This document shows positions 40,995 to 50,230 of a stretch of DNA of 64,000 nucleotides, piece after piece (position 1 is the first letter of the stretch; each line of letters begins with the position of its first letter). A program made the translations under genes and the position numbers. Source of the stretch: Microtetraspora fusca (GTDB lineage: Bacteria > Actinomycetota > Actinomycetes > Streptosporangiales > Streptosporangiaceae). The notes under the pieces are model-generated. The model was given only the letters and a program-made list of their open reading frames with translations. It was not told the DNA's origin and made no database searches. The stretch covers positions 12,776 through 76,775 of the forward strand of contig NZ_BBYK01000057.1 of NCBI RefSeq assembly GCF_001570365.1, in the 5' to 3' direction.

Positions 40995-42170
40995 ATGGTG
41001 ACGTGGTCCTGGACGCCGCGGATTCGCTTCCCCTTGTTCGACACCGGGTTCGCGGCCGCGGTCACGATCGTCGGTAGTGGGCTCGGGCTGGGACCCACTC
41101 CGTTGTCTCCCGGCCGGGGCGCGCACGCGCCCGCCATTGTCGTCGCGGGCATCGCCGGCCTGTCGCTGGCCTTCCGGCGCCGCCTCCCTTTCTCGGTGGC
41201 CCTGGTGTGCTCGGTGGCCGCAGTGTTCGTCTCCCCGCTCGCGCTTCCCTTCAGCCTGTACGCCCTGGCCGTTTACGGTCGGCGTCACACCCTGCCGGGA
41301 TGGGCCGCCGTCGGAGCCGTATTGCTGGTCGCCGTGGGCGTCCACCTGTACTACGCGCAGGCCGTGTGGGGGAGGGCCCCCACCTGGGCCGAGATGGTGG
41401 GCGTCGCGATTGCGAGCGTTGGGGTGATCGTGGTGGTCCCCGTGCTGCTCGGCCTCTACCAGAAGTCGCGGCGGCGGCTGATCCAGGCGCTGGCCGAGCG
41501 GGCCGAGCGGGCCGAGACCGAGCAGGAGATCCGGGCCGATCAGGCCCGCCTGGAGGAACGAGCCCGGCTGGCGGGGGAGATGCATGACGTGGTCACCCAC
41601 CGGGTGAGCCTGATGGTGCTGCAGGCGGCGTCGCTGCGCACCCGCGCCCCCAACAAGGAGGTGCTGGCTGCGGCCGAGGAGATACGAGTGATCGGCAGGC
41701 AGGCGATGAAGGAGCTGCGAGAACTCGTCGGGGTGCTCCGCTCGCAGGACCAGGTGGGGACCGCGCTCAACGACGAGGCCGACGTGCTGGACGTGTCGGC
41801 ACTGGTCGCCGACTCCCGATCCGCCGGGATCGGCGTCGAGCTGGTCACCGACGGGGAGCCGTCCCCTGTGGAGTCCGCCGTACGGCGCACCGCCTACCGG
41901 ATCGTGCAGGAAGCTCTCACCAACGTGCACAAGCACGCTCCGGGAGCCAGTGTCCGCATTCGGGTGCGCTATGACGCCAAGTGGATCTACATCACGGTGC
42001 ACAACACCTCCTCCACCCGCAGGCCCGATGTCGAGCTGGGCACGGGCGGCACCGGGCTGGAGGGGCTGCGTCAGCGCATCGACCTGGTCGGCGGCCGCCT
42101 GCACGCCGCCCCGCAGCCTGATGGCGGATTCGAGCTGGCGGCGGCGCTGCCCGCAGACGGACGATCATGA
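40995..42170 (+). CDS. NarL-type sensor histidine kinase
   Basis: A 391-aa kinase with several N-terminal membrane helices (about 10-150), HisKA_3 domain with phospho-acceptor His at about 197 (LAGEMHDVVTHRVS) and HATPase (VQEALTNVHKHAPG, GTGLEGLRQR). Overlaps its partner regulator by ATGA. The secreted peptidase downstream is a possible target. Start ATG 40995 has only a weak ribosome site. Confidence 0.92.
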   Translation: MVTWSWTPRIRFPLFDTGFAAAVTIVGSGLGLGPTPLSPGRGAHAPAIVVAGIAGLSLAFRRRLPFSVALVCSVAAVFVSPLALPFSLYALAVYGRRHTLPGWAAVGAVLLVAVGVHLYYAQAVWGRAPTWAEMVGVAIASVGVIVVVPVLLGLYQKSRRRLIQALAERAERAETEQEIRADQARLEERARLAGEMHDVVTHRVSLMVLQAASLRTRAPNKEVLAAAEEIRVIGRQAMKELRELVGVLRSQDQVGTALNDEADVLDVSALVADSRSAGIGVELVTDGEPSPVESAVRRTAYRIVQEALTNVHKHAPGASVRIRVRYDAKWIYITVHNTSSTRRPDVELGTGGTGLEGLRQRIDLVGGRLHAAPQPDGGFELAAALPADGRS

Positions 42171-42817
42171 CCAAGGTGCTGATCGTCGACGACGACCGGC
42201 TGGTCTGCGCGCACCTGCAAATCATCCTGCAGGACGCGCGGGACCTGACGGTGGTGGGCGTGGCGCACGACGGGGCCGAGGCGGTGGAGTCGGTCGTACG
42301 GCTGGCCCCGGACGTGGTGCTGATGGACCTGCACATGCCGGGTGTGGACGGGCTGACCGCCACCGAGCGCATCGCACGTCTGCCCGATCCGCCCAGAGTC
42401 ATCGCCCTGACCACCTTCGACCTCGACCAGTACGTGGTCCAGTTGATCGACGCCGACGCGGCCGGCTTCCTGCTCAAGGACACCCCTCCCGAAGACCTCA
42501 TCGCCCTCATCCGAGTCGCCGCCCGTGGCCACACCGTACTGTCACCGGGCCCCACCAAGCGGCTGGCCGCCGCCTCCGCCCAACACCAGGCGACCCGCCG
42601 CCATGCCCAGGCGAAGATCGCCGAACTCACTGAGCGGGAACTGCAGATCCTGACGTGCATCGGAGCAGGTCTGTCCAACGCCCAGATCGCCGAACGAGTG
42701 CACTTCAGCGAAGCCACCATCAAGACCTACGTCTCCCGGATGCTGACCAAACTCGACTGCGCCAACCGCACCCAAGCAGCCAGACTCGCCTTCCACGCCG
42801 GCCTCGACCTGAACTGA
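42167..42817 (+). CDS. NarL-family response regulator
   Basis: A 216-aa protein with receiver (VLIVDDDRL; phospho-Asp in VLMDLHMPG; ALTTFD; LKD) and LuxR-type helix-turn-helix (LTERELQILTCIGAGLSNAQIAE, EATIKTYVSRMLTKL). Coupled to the preceding kinase by ATGA. Confidence 0.93.
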   Translation: MTKVLIVDDDRLVCAHLQIILQDARDLTVVGVAHDGAEAVESVVRLAPDVVLMDLHMPGVDGLTATERIARLPDPPRVIALTTFDLDQYVVQLIDADAAGFLLKDTPPEDLIALIRVAARGHTVLSPGPTKRLAAASAQHQATRRHAQAKIAELTERELQILTCIGAGLSNAQIAERVHFSEATIKTYVSRMLTKLDCANRTQAARLAFHAGLDLN

Positions 42818-43113
42818 CCCCTGGTTGACCGCAGCGCGACACGGAGCACGAGGCCGCCGCGATCCCCAGGCTCCCTTCTCCTCTGGCCCGGCGCACTGCG
42901 TCAGCGGGTCGGAGTCCCTGCCTGCCGGATCGAACCCAGCAGTCCAGGCCGGCCACTGTCATCTCATGAGGCGGCATGCTCAAGGGCGGACATCAAGGCG
43001 TTGGGTTCGTCGACTTTGGTTGATCGGGTCGTCGACGAATGCCGATTCCGGGGGCGGGATGTCAGGCCGCAGGGTGGAGGTGTACCCAATCACCCTGGTC
43101 AAGGAGCCCGCCG

Positions 43114-44628
43114 ATGTCGCTTGTCCCCCGCCTTTCCCCTTTCTGGAGACGTCCCCTCGCAGGCGCCGCGGCGGTAGTGAGTCTCGCCGCTGCCGCGGTC
43201 ACCGTGCCGGCTTCCCCTGCCGCCGCCACATCGGGCAGGCACATCGACTGGCGTCCGTGTTCTCAGGACGCGAGTGCCGATTGCGGGACGCTCGTACTGC
43301 CCATCGACTGGGCACGCCCGCACGGGGCCACTTTCGGACTGGCCGTCGCGCGACGCAAGGCCACCGATCCGGCGGCACGCATCGGCTCACTGGTGACGAA
43401 CTGGGGCGGCCCGGGCACCTCCGGTGTGGATGCGGTGGTGGGCCCGTACAAGGACGTGTTCTCACCGGCTGTCAGGGCCCGCTTCGACCTTGTCTCCTTC
43501 GACCCCCGCGGTGTCGGCCGCAGCAGCCCTGTCACCTGCGACATGGCGGTGGTCGGCCCGCAGCCGACCACCGATCCGGCCACCCAGAGAGGGTACGCCG
43601 ATCTGGTCGGCTACAACCGGCGTATGGCCGAGAACTGCCGCAGCCACACCGGCGCGATCTACGACCACGTCGATTCCCGTAACGCCGCCCGGGACGTCGA
43701 CGCGCTCCGGGCGGCCCTCGGCGACCGAAAGCTCACCTATTGGGGCGTGTCGTACGGAACCGTGATCGGACAGCAATACGCCGAACTGTTCCCCGGCCGG
43801 ATCCGCACGCTGGCCCTGGACAGCAACTTGGACCACAGCCAGGGGGTACGGGGCTACCTCGACACCACGGCAGCGGCAAGCGAGGACTCCTTCAACCAGT
43901 TCGCCACATGGTGCAGCGCGAGCGCGGGATGCGCCCTGCATGGAAGGGACGTCGGGGCGGTCTTCGACCAGCTGTATGCGCGAGCCGAGGCGGGCACCCT
44001 GCCCGATCCCGACGATCCGACGAGCGGCATCACCCCGCAGTACCTGCTCAATCACACCCAGCACCATTTCGCCATGATGGGATCGGACAACTGGGCTTCG
44101 CTCGCCACCATGCTCGCCGCCATGAGCCAGCAACCGTCACGCCCCGTACCGCCCAAGAGCGCCCCGGACGCCGGCCAGGGGCTCGGTTATGACCAGAAGG
44201 TGTTCTGCTCCGACTGGCAGCTGTCCCTCGACGGGCCGGGAGCGCTGGCAGCGGCCGAGCGCCGTCTGGCTCGGATCGCGCCGCACATGCGCCGGCAAAC
44301 GCTCGCCTGGAGCGTGATGACCTCCTGCCAGGGCAAGCCGGTGACCCTCACCAATCCTCCGCACCGTTTCCGCATATCGGGGGCGCCGCCGATCCTGCTC
44401 GTCAACAACCTGCACGACCCCAACACTCCCTACGCGTTCGCCACCAATGTAGCCAGGCAGATCCCCGCCTCTGTCCTTCTCACCTACAACGGCTGGGGAC
44501 ACGGCAGCTACAACAGAAGCCGCTGCATCGCTGACCTGACCGACCGCTACCTCATCGACGCCCGGCCTCCTGCCAACGGCACCCGTTGCCCCGCCATCCC
44601 GCCTGTCGACACACCCCGTGCTCCGTAG
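43114..44628 (+). CDS. Secreted S33-family (tripeptidyl aminopeptidase-like) alpha/beta hydrolase
   Basis: A 504-aa secreted serine peptidase/hydrolase. Signal peptide (about 1-38, ending near SPAAA), alpha/beta-hydrolase core with oxyanion region TNWGGPGTSG, nucleophile Ser213 in GVSYGT, acid Asp in NNLHDPNTP and catalytic His463 in GWGHGSY. This matches Streptomyces Tap/SlpD-type peptidases, which trim peptides from protein N-termini outside the cell. AAGGAG lies 7 nt before the ATG 43114. Disulfide-forming Cys are present. A strong terminator follows. Confidence 0.93.
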   Translation: MSLVPRLSPFWRRPLAGAAAVVSLAAAAVTVPASPAAATSGRHIDWRPCSQDASADCGTLVLPIDWARPHGATFGLAVARRKATDPAARIGSLVTNWGGPGTSGVDAVVGPYKDVFSPAVRARFDLVSFDPRGVGRSSPVTCDMAVVGPQPTTDPATQRGYADLVGYNRRMAENCRSHTGAIYDHVDSRNAARDVDALRAALGDRKLTYWGVSYGTVIGQQYAELFPGRIRTLALDSNLDHSQGVRGYLDTTAAASEDSFNQFATWCSASAGCALHGRDVGAVFDQLYARAEAGTLPDPDDPTSGITPQYLLNHTQHHFAMMGSDNWASLATMLAAMSQQPSRPVPPKSAPDAGQGLGYDQKVFCSDWQLSLDGPGALAAAERRLARIAPHMRRQTLAWSVMTSCQGKPVTLTNPPHRFRISGAPPILLVNNLHDPNTPYAFATNVARQIPASVLLTYNGWGHGSYNRSRCIADLTDRYLIDARPPANGTRCPAIPPVDTPRAP

Positions 44629-44666
44629 CGGGCCTGTACTGCTTCTATCGGCGTCCGCCAGTAGAG

Positions 44667-44694
44667 AGCCCCGGCTGAGAGCCGGGGCTTTCTG
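44667..44694 (+). terminator. Rho-independent terminator after S33 peptidase
   Basis: AGCCCCGGC (44667-44675), loop TGAGA, GCCGGGGCT (44681-44689), then TTTCTGT; 38 nt after the stop. Textbook form. Confidence 0.85.
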
Positions 44695-44700
44695 TCTCTG

Positions 44701-44970
44701 ATGAGACGAGGCGAATAAGATGCGCGCCATCGGCGCTGGTCCGGGCTGGTCGAGCCAACACTGGTTCACCCCTGCCGTGTCACGTCGCCACAGCACGGCA
44801 GGGGGCGAGGAAGCCTCGCCCACCCCCTGGGCAGGCGAGGCGCGTCCTGGTGACTCACTTACCGGACAGCCTGGTACGAGCGGCCCCCTGGGACTTCACT
44901 CACCCGACCACGGGCGGACACCGGCGTTGAACGCGATCATCGCCCGGGGCGCATGGGGGGGTGGATCAGC
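44701..44970. other. Non-coding stretch before ECF gene
   Basis: About 270 bp, no gene supported; convergent space between the terminated peptidase and the sigma-factor gene. Confidence 0.5.
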
Positions 44971-46116
44971 TCAACTGCGCAGCCGCGCGTTGAGCCGTGC
45001 GGCCTGTCGCGTGAGGTGGTCGCGTTCGGGGAGGCTGGGCGCCGCTCGGGCCGCTTCGGCGTAGAGCCGTGCTGCGGTCACCGGGTCCCCGTCACGCTCG
45101 TGCAGGTACGCCGCGACGGCGGCGTAACGGGGCAGGGCGGGGTCGAGCTCCTCGAGAGCGGCCAGGCCGGCCCGCGGGCCGTCGGCCTCGCCCACCGCGA
45201 CGGCCCGGTTGAGGCGGGCCACCGGGCTGTCGGTGAGGCACACCAGTTCGTCGTACCACTCGACGATCTGCACCCAGTCGGTCTCCTCGGCCGTCCGGGC
45301 GTCGGCGTGGAGCGCGGCGATGGCGGCTTGGGCCTGGAACTCGCCCAGGCGGTCGCGGGCGAGGGCTGACTGGAGCACGTCGACGCCCTCGGCGATCATT
45401 CGGGTGTTCCACAGGCTGCGGTCCTGCTCGGCAAGAGGCACGAGCCTGCCGCCGGGGCCGGTCCGTGCCGGGCGCCGGGCGTGGTGGAGCAGCATGAGCG
45501 CGAGCAGGCCCGCGACCTCCTCGTGGTCGGTCTTGGCCGCCAACTGGCGAGTGAGCCGGATCGCCTCTCCGGCGAGGTCGACGTCGCCGGAGTAGCCCTC
45601 GTTGAAGACCAGGTAGAGCACGCGCAGCACCGTGGCGACGTCGCCGGGCTCGTTGAACCGGACGCCCGAGACGGTCCGCTTGGCCCTGCTGATCCGCTGG
45701 GCCATGGTCGCCTCCGGAACGAGGTAGGCCTGCGCGATCTGACGCGTGGTCAGGCCGCCGACCGCGCGCAGCGTGAGCGCGACGGCCGAAGCCGGCGTCA
45801 GGGACGGGTGCGCGCACAGGAAGTACAGCTGGAGCGTGTCGTCCACCACCTCGGCCGGGCCGGGCATGGGCTCGCCCTCGACGCGTTCCTCGCGGTGCCG
45901 TCGGGAGGCATCGGCGCGGGCGGTGTCGAGGAACTTGCGCCAGGCCACGGTGACCAGCCAGCCCTGGGGGTCCCGCGGCGGGTCGTCCGGCCACACCCGC
46001 ACGGCCTGGACCAGGGCATCCTGCACGGCATCCTCGGCCGCCGCGAAGTCGGCTCCGCGGCGGACGAGGATGGCGATCACAGCGGGGGTGAGGGTCCTCA
46101 GCAGGGCCTCGTCCAC
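44971..46116 (-). CDS. ECF42-type RNA polymerase sigma factor with C-terminal helical extension
   Basis: A 381-aa sigma factor: sigma region 2 (ILVRRGADFAAAEDAVQDALVQAVRVWP; WLVTVAWRKFLD), region 4 (LTTRQIAQAYLVPEATMAQRISRAKRTV) and a long C-terminal TPR-like region with DUF6596 content (VLYLVFNEGYSGD, LLALMLLHHARR). It lies 7 nt downstream of a YCII gene, the ECF42 hallmark. GTG start 46116 with GGAG inside the preceding stop region. ECF42 members lack a classic anti-sigma; the extension is thought to control activity. Confidence 0.92.
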   Translation of the reverse strand: MDEALLRTLTPAVIAILVRRGADFAAAEDAVQDALVQAVRVWPDDPPRDPQGWLVTVAWRKFLDTARADASRRHREERVEGEPMPGPAEVVDDTLQLYFLCAHPSLTPASAVALTLRAVGGLTTRQIAQAYLVPEATMAQRISRAKRTVSGVRFNEPGDVATVLRVLYLVFNEGYSGDVDLAGEAIRLTRQLAAKTDHEEVAGLLALMLLHHARRPARTGPGGRLVPLAEQDRSLWNTRMIAEGVDVLQSALARDRLGEFQAQAAIAALHADARTAEETDWVQIVEWYDELVCLTDSPVARLNRAVAVGEADGPRAGLAALEELDPALPRYAAVAAYLHERDGDPVTAARLYAEAARAAPSLPERDHLTRQAARLNARLRS

Positions 46117-46123
46117 CGGTGCG

Positions 46124-46531
46124 TCACTCCGTGATGGTCGGGTGCGCGGCCAGGAACGGGCGCACTTCGAGCCACTCGTGGATCGGCTTCCCGCCCGCAC
46201 CCGGAGCCGCGGACAACTCGCCGGCCAGCTCGAGCGCCCGCTCGTAGGTCTCGACGTCGATCACCATCCAGCCGGCGATCAGGTCCTTGGTCTCCGCGAA
46301 CGGGCCGTCGGTGACCGGCGGCCGCCCCTCGCCGTCGTAGCGGACGAACGTGCCCTCCGGGGAGAGCGCATGACTGTCGACGAACTCGCCGGTGCCCTCG
46401 AGCCGATCGGCGAAGTCCTGCATGTACTGCACGTGGGCCGAAAGCTCCTCCGGCGTCCACTGGTCCATCGGCACGTCGTTGACCGATGCCGGCGCGCCCC
46501 GGTAGTGCTTGAGCAGCAGGTACTTGGCCAT
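46124..46531 (-). CDS. YCII/DGPF-domain protein
   Basis: A 135-aa ferredoxin-like-fold protein with the signature VTDGPFAETKDLIAGW. The family name comes from the DGPF motif. Always found next to ECF42 sigma genes, as here; role in sensing is presumed. ATG 46531 has AAGGAG 6 nt upstream; the ATG at 46534 is also possible. Confidence 0.88.
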   Translation of the reverse strand: MAKYLLLKHYRGAPASVNDVPMDQWTPEELSAHVQYMQDFADRLEGTGEFVDSHALSPEGTFVRYDGEGRPPVTDGPFAETKDLIAGWMVIDVETYERALELAGELSAAPGAGGKPIHEWLEVRPFLAAHPTITE

Positions 46532-46707
46532 CATGTTCTCCTTGGTGCGGTACGGCCCATTGTGGCCGCGTTCACTCCGGGGACGCAGCCGCGCGCGGGT
46601 TCTCGACATCCCACCGCGACATTTCCTGGCGGACTTCGAAGACTCCGCACACCGCGGTGGGGTTGAGGCGTGGGCGATCCACCCCAACGCGGGCGACCAC
46701 GCGGCGC

Positions 46708-46905
46708 TCAGGAGCGGAACCCGTCGTAGACGGTGGACCATGGCCCGTACTCGGCACGCAGATCCCGCCACGGGCTGCCGGTACGGGACCGCCACATGAC
46801 GGCGTTGAACTGCTGTCGCAGGTTCGGGATCGGACCTCGCTCACCCAGGGGCAGGTGAGGCTCGATCAAGGGCCGTTCCTCATCGGTGAGGTCTCCACGC
46901 GCCAT
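46708..46905 (-). pseudogene. IS5-family transposase N-terminal remnant
   Basis: MARGDLTDEERPLIEPHLPLGER then FNAVMWRSRTGSPWRDLRAEYGPWSTVYD is the DUF4096 start of IS5-family transposases. It stops after 65 residues, and no catalytic DDE part follows. An old insertion scar beside the ABC operon. Confidence 0.75.
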
Positions 46906-46974
46906 GGCGATGGCCTATCAGCATCAGAGACCGAGGCGCAGGCGAATCCTTCCGAACTCAACTCCGTACAGGCT

Positions 46975-47715
46975 CTAGCCCTCGGGGTGGAGCACCCGGC
47001 TGAGGAACTCGCGAGTACGGGCATGCCGGGGAGCGGCGATCACCTGCTCCGGCGGCCCGTCCTCCACGATCACCCCCTGGTCCATGAACACCACGCGGTC
47101 CGCGACCTCGCGGGCGAAGCCCATCTCGTGGGTGACGACCATCATCGTCATGCCGTCCCCGGCCAGCTCGCGCATGACGCTCAGGACGTCCCCGACCAAC
47201 TCGGGGTCGAGCGCCGAGGTGGGCTCGTCGAACAGCATCAGCGACGGGTTCATGGCCAGCGCGCGGGCGATCGCCACCCGCTGCTGCTGGCCGCCGGAGA
47301 GCTGCGCGGGGAAGGCGTCGGCCTTCTCGCCGAGGCCGACTCTCTCCAGGTTCTCCCTGGCGATCCGCTCGGCCTCCGCCCGGCCGCGCCGCAGCACCCG
47401 CTCCTGGGCGATCGTGACGTTGCGCAGCACGGTGAGGTGCGAGAAGAGGTTGAACTGCTGGAACACCATACCCAGGCGGCGGCGAACCGCGTCGATGTCC
47501 ACGTCCGGATCCGTCATCTCCGTACCGTCCACGACGACCCGGCCGGACGTGGGCCGCTCCAGCAGGTTCACGCACCGCAGCAGCGTCGACTTGCCCGACC
47601 CCGACGGGCCGATCACGCAGACGACCTGCCCGGCCTCCACCGTGAAGTCGATGCCCTTGAGCACCTCCAGCTCCCCGAAGGACTTGCGCAGGTCCCTGAT
47701 CTCGACGGTGCTCAT
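46975..47715 (-). CDS. Polar amino-acid ABC transporter ATP-binding protein
   Basis: A 246-aa ATPase of the GlnQ/HisP type: Walker [11 protein letters not shown]-loop FQQFNLF, signature LSGGQQQR, Walker B LMLFDEP, switch His in VVTHEMGF. It drives uptake with the permease and binding protein upstream. An 89-bp repeat carrying copies of its own start region separates it from the permease gene. Confidence 0.95.
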   Translation of the reverse strand: MSTVEIRDLRKSFGELEVLKGIDFTVEAGQVVCVIGPSGSGKSTLLRCVNLLERPTSGRVVVDGTEMTDPDVDIDAVRRRLGMVFQQFNLFSHLTVLRNVTIAQERVLRRGRAEAERIARENLERVGLGEKADAFPAQLSGGQQQRVAIARALAMNPSLMLFDEPTSALDPELVGDVLSVMRELAGDGMTMMVVTHEMGFAREVADRVVFMDQGVIVEDGPPEQVIAAPRHARTREFLSRVLHPEG

Positions 47716-47804
47716 CTGTCGCTCACCGCTCCTCGTTCGCTGCGCGGGCCGCTCGTTCCTCGCGGACCGCTGTGCTCACTGCGTCGGGTTCGCTCCGTGC
47801 TCAT
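47712..47804 (-). CDS. Coupled mini-ORF c (30 codons)
   Basis: Nearly identical to mini-ORF b (one residue difference, Ser for Asn near the end). Its TGA overlaps the ATPase ATG. Completes a four-step ATGA chain from permease to ATPase. Confidence 0.35.
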   Translation of the reverse strand: MSTERTRRSEHSGPRGTSGPRSERGAVSDR

Positions 47805-47893
47805 CTGTCGTTCACCGCTCCTCGTTCGCTGCGCGGGCCGCTCGTTCCTCGCGGACCGCTGTGCTCACTGCGTCGGGTTCGCTCCGTGCTCAT
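47801..47893 (-). CDS. Coupled mini-ORF b (30 codons)
   Basis: Begins [13 protein letters not shown], Arg/Gly/Ser-rich, created by the 89-bp repeat. Start and stop overlap neighbouring frames by ATGA. Probably a by-product of the duplication that keeps ribosomes moving towards the ATPase gene. Confidence 0.35.
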   Translation of the reverse strand: MSTERTRRSEHSGPRGTSGPRSERGAVNDR

Positions 47894-47922
47894 CTGTCGC
47901 TCACCGCTCCTCGTTCGCTCAT
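47890..47922 (-). CDS. Coupled mini-ORF a (10 codons)
   Basis: [10 protein letters not shown]; its ATG overlaps the permease stop and its TGA overlaps the next ATG (ATGA). Possibly only a ribosome relay rather than a useful peptide. Confidence 0.3.
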   Translation of the reverse strand: MSERGAVSDR

Positions 47923-48743
47923 CGGGCCCCTCCTTGGCGTGATTCGAGGCGGCGGGCGACGTACCCGAGGGGGATGGTGATCAGCAGGTAGGTCAGGCCG
48001 GACGCCAGGATCGGGGTGGGGTTGGCGAAGATCGACGACTGGTCGTTGCCGAACTTGGCGAGCTCCACCTGTGCCGCCGTCACCCCGAGGAAGAGGACCA
48101 GCGACGAGTCCTTGAACAGCAGGACCAGCTCGTTCGTGAGCGGCGGGATCACGATCCGGATCGCCTGCGGGACGACGATCGACAGCATCGCCCGCCCATG
48201 GGACATGCCGAGCGAACGGGCCGCCTCCATCTGCCCCTTCGGCACCGCCTGCAGGCCGGCCCGGAACGTCTCCGCCATGTACGCCGCGGACACGAGACCG
48301 AGGCCGAGCGCGGCCTGGCCGTACACGCCGCCCGGGATCTGGAACCCGGGGAACGCCAGCGGCAGGCTCCCGATCATCAGGAAGATCACCAGTGCCGGGA
48401 GGCCGCGGAAGATCTCGATGTACGTCGCGGAGATCCACCGGTACGGAGCCACCGAGGACTGCCGCAGCAGCGCCAGCAGCATGCCGAGCGCGAACCCGAC
48501 GACGTACCCGCTGGCGGTGTAGATCACGGTGTTCTTCAGGGCGACGGTGAACAGCCGGGGCAGGCCGTCGGACATCACCTGCGTGTTGAGGAACGACTGC
48601 TTGATCGCGCCCCAGTCGGCGAGGCAGGCGAGCGCGACCACGATGGCGACCAGCACGACGTACTGGGCGCCCCTGCCGAGCCGCCGCCGATCCCGCGGGC
48701 TCAACCCTCGGTGCGGCGCGAGGGTGGCGCCGGGCGCGGTCAC
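47919..48743 (-). CDS. Polar amino-acid ABC transporter permease
   Basis: A 274-aa HisM/GlnP-type permease with five or six helices and the EAA loop (AYMAETFRAGLQAVPKGQMEAARSLGMS). GTG start overlaps the binding-protein stop (GTGA). Stop overlaps mini-ORF a. Confidence 0.93.
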   Translation of the reverse strand: MTAPGATLAPHRGLSPRDRRRLGRGAQYVVLVAIVVALACLADWGAIKQSFLNTQVMSDGLPRLFTVALKNTVIYTASGYVVGFALGMLLALLRQSSVAPYRWISATYIEIFRGLPALVIFLMIGSLPLAFPGFQIPGGVYGQAALGLGLVSAAYMAETFRAGLQAVPKGQMEAARSLGMSHGRAMLSIVVPQAIRIVIPPLTNELVLLFKDSSLVLFLGVTAAQVELAKFGNDQSSIFANPTPILASGLTYLLITIPLGYVARRLESRQGGAR

Positions 48744-49579
48744 GACGCCGCCGCCGGGCTCGGCTCGACGCCGAACCACTTCTTGTAGAGGGCGTTGTAC
48801 GTGCCGTCCGCCCGGGCCTGCTCGATCACCTGGTCGACGACCTTGGACAGCGCGGAGTTGCCCTTCTTCATGCCGATGCCGTACTGCTCGCCGGTGTCGA
48901 GGCGGGCGACCACGTCGTACTTCGCGCGGATCTCGGGCTTCTTCAGCCAGGTCAGCACGACGGGGAGGTCCTGCACGACCACGTCGGCCTGGCCGGTCTC
49001 CAGGCCGAGAAGTTCCTTGGAGGAGTCGGCGAACTCGATCGGGTCGAACCCCTTGTCCTTGACGTACTGCAGGCCGGTCGTGGAGGCCTGCGCGCCGAGC
49101 TTGAGACCCCTGGCCTTCACGTCCGCGAGGGAGGTGTGCCCGCTGCCCTTCTTGGCCAGCAGCGCCTGCGTGGCGTCGAAGTACGGCACGGAGAAGTCGA
49201 TGTTCCTCCGGCGCTCGTCGTTGATCGTCATGCCCGCCGCGGCGAGGTCGCACCGGCCCGCGTTGAGCACGGCGCCGCTCTTGATCGCGGCGAAGTCGAT
49301 GTCGATGACGTCCTGCTTGACGCCCAGCTTCTTGGCGACGAGGTCGATGACGTCCACGTCGAAGCCGACGATCTGGGAGCCCCGGGTGAACTGGAAGGGC
49401 TCGTACTGCAGGTGCGTGCAGGTCGTGAGCTTTCCGGCGTTGACGAGCCGGACGCCGCCCGCCGCACTGCCGCCACCGCCCGCGCTTCCGCCGCCCCCGC
49501 AGGCGGAAGCGGTGAGGGCGGTCACCAGCGCGGCGGCGCCGATGGCGAGCATCCGGTGACGCATGGGCCAAAGAGCCAC
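48740..49579 (-). CDS. Amino-acid ABC transporter substrate-binding lipoprotein
   Basis: A 279-aa SBP_bac_3 protein. Lipobox TASAC (Cys27), a Gly/Ser linker, then the binding core: FDVDVIDLVAKKLG, DLAAAGMTIND, KLGAQASTTGLQYVKDKGF, GIGMKKGNSAL. Family 3 proteins bind polar amino acids or similar. GTG 49579 has GGAGGG 5 nt upstream. First gene of the operon. Confidence 0.93.
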   Translation of the reverse strand: MALWPMRHRMLAIGAAALVTALTASACGGGGSAGGGGSAAGGVRLVNAGKLTTCTHLQYEPFQFTRGSQIVGFDVDVIDLVAKKLGVKQDVIDIDFAAIKSGAVLNAGRCDLAAAGMTINDERRRNIDFSVPYFDATQALLAKKGSGHTSLADVKARGLKLGAQASTTGLQYVKDKGFDPIEFADSSKELLGLETGQADVVVQDLPVVLTWLKKPEIRAKYDVVARLDTGEQYGIGMKKGNSALSKVVDQVIEQARADGTYNALYKKWFGVEPSPAAAS

Positions 49580-49591
49580 GCGACCCTCCCT

Positions 49592-49618
49592 GTAAATGCG
49601 ACAAAAGACAACATTTAC
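49592..49618. promoter_or_regulatory. Inverted repeat upstream of amino-acid ABC operon
   Basis: GTAAATG (49592-49598) and CATTTAC (49612-49618), 13-bp spacer, in an AT-rich patch just upstream of the SBP ribosome site. Candidate operator or 5' UTR hairpin. Confidence 0.4.
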
Positions 49619-49848
49619 GACAATCTATAGGAGCTGACAGAGCGCTCCACATCGATCTGACAAAAGAGAGACAAGAAGGGGATTTCGCGCAATACGGGCT
49701 GAACGGTGCGCGTGTTACCGCCGTTTTCCCTGGTTCCCGTGACCGCCGGCCGGAGGCGGCGGAGGCAGGCCGGTGTACGGCGTGGAGCGGCCGTCCGGGC
49801 CGGGGATTCCCACCCGCCGCCGTCGCCCCAGGCGCTAGCGTTCGGGGC

Positions 49849-50214
49849 ATGGACCGGATCTTCAGCCTCGACGAGGCCAGGTCGCTCATGCCCGACGTCC
49901 GCACGAAGGTGGCCGACCTGGTGACGCTCCGGGCGGATCTCGCCGAGATCTCCTACGACCTGGCGAACGCCGGAAGTTCACCCCTCGGCGGCATCCCCGA
50001 GCGGAAGGCCCTGGAGGCGCGCATCGGCGAGATCCTGCTGTGGTTCGGCGACCAGGGCATCGAGCTCAAGGGAGCGGCGCCCGTCCTCGTCGACTTCCCC
50101 GCCGAGCTCGACGACGTGTCGGTGCGCCTGTGCTGGGTCGAGGGCGAGACGGACCTCGCCTGGTATCACCGCACCGAGCTCGGCTTCGCCGGACGGCGTC
50201 CGCTGCCCCGCTGA
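49849..50214 (+). CDS. DUF2203 family protein
   Basis: A 121-aa acidic protein: FSLDEARSLMPDVRTKVADL, GIELKGAAPVLVDFPA, VRLCWVEGETDLAWYHRTELGFAGR are the DUF2203 signature. Conserved but uncharacterised. Start ATG 49849. Confidence 0.9.
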   Translation: MDRIFSLDEARSLMPDVRTKVADLVTLRADLAEISYDLANAGSSPLGGIPERKALEARIGEILLWFGDQGIELKGAAPVLVDFPAELDDVSVRLCWVEGETDLAWYHRTELGFAGRRPLPR

Positions 50215-50230
50215 CGTACGCCCCGGAGGT

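Larger units (their letters stand above)
47708..47919 (-). repeat. 89-bp tandem repeat (2.4 copies)
   Basis: Copies start at 47708, 47797 and 47886 (partial, 34 bp) and differ by a single base (GCTCACC versus GTTCACC). The unit carries the first bases of the ATPase gene, its ribosome site and the permease end, so it arose by duplication of this junction. Confidence 0.95.

Noticed and set aside
44701-44970. Possible small gene after the terminator
   Set aside because: Open frames have no ribosome site or conserved pattern.
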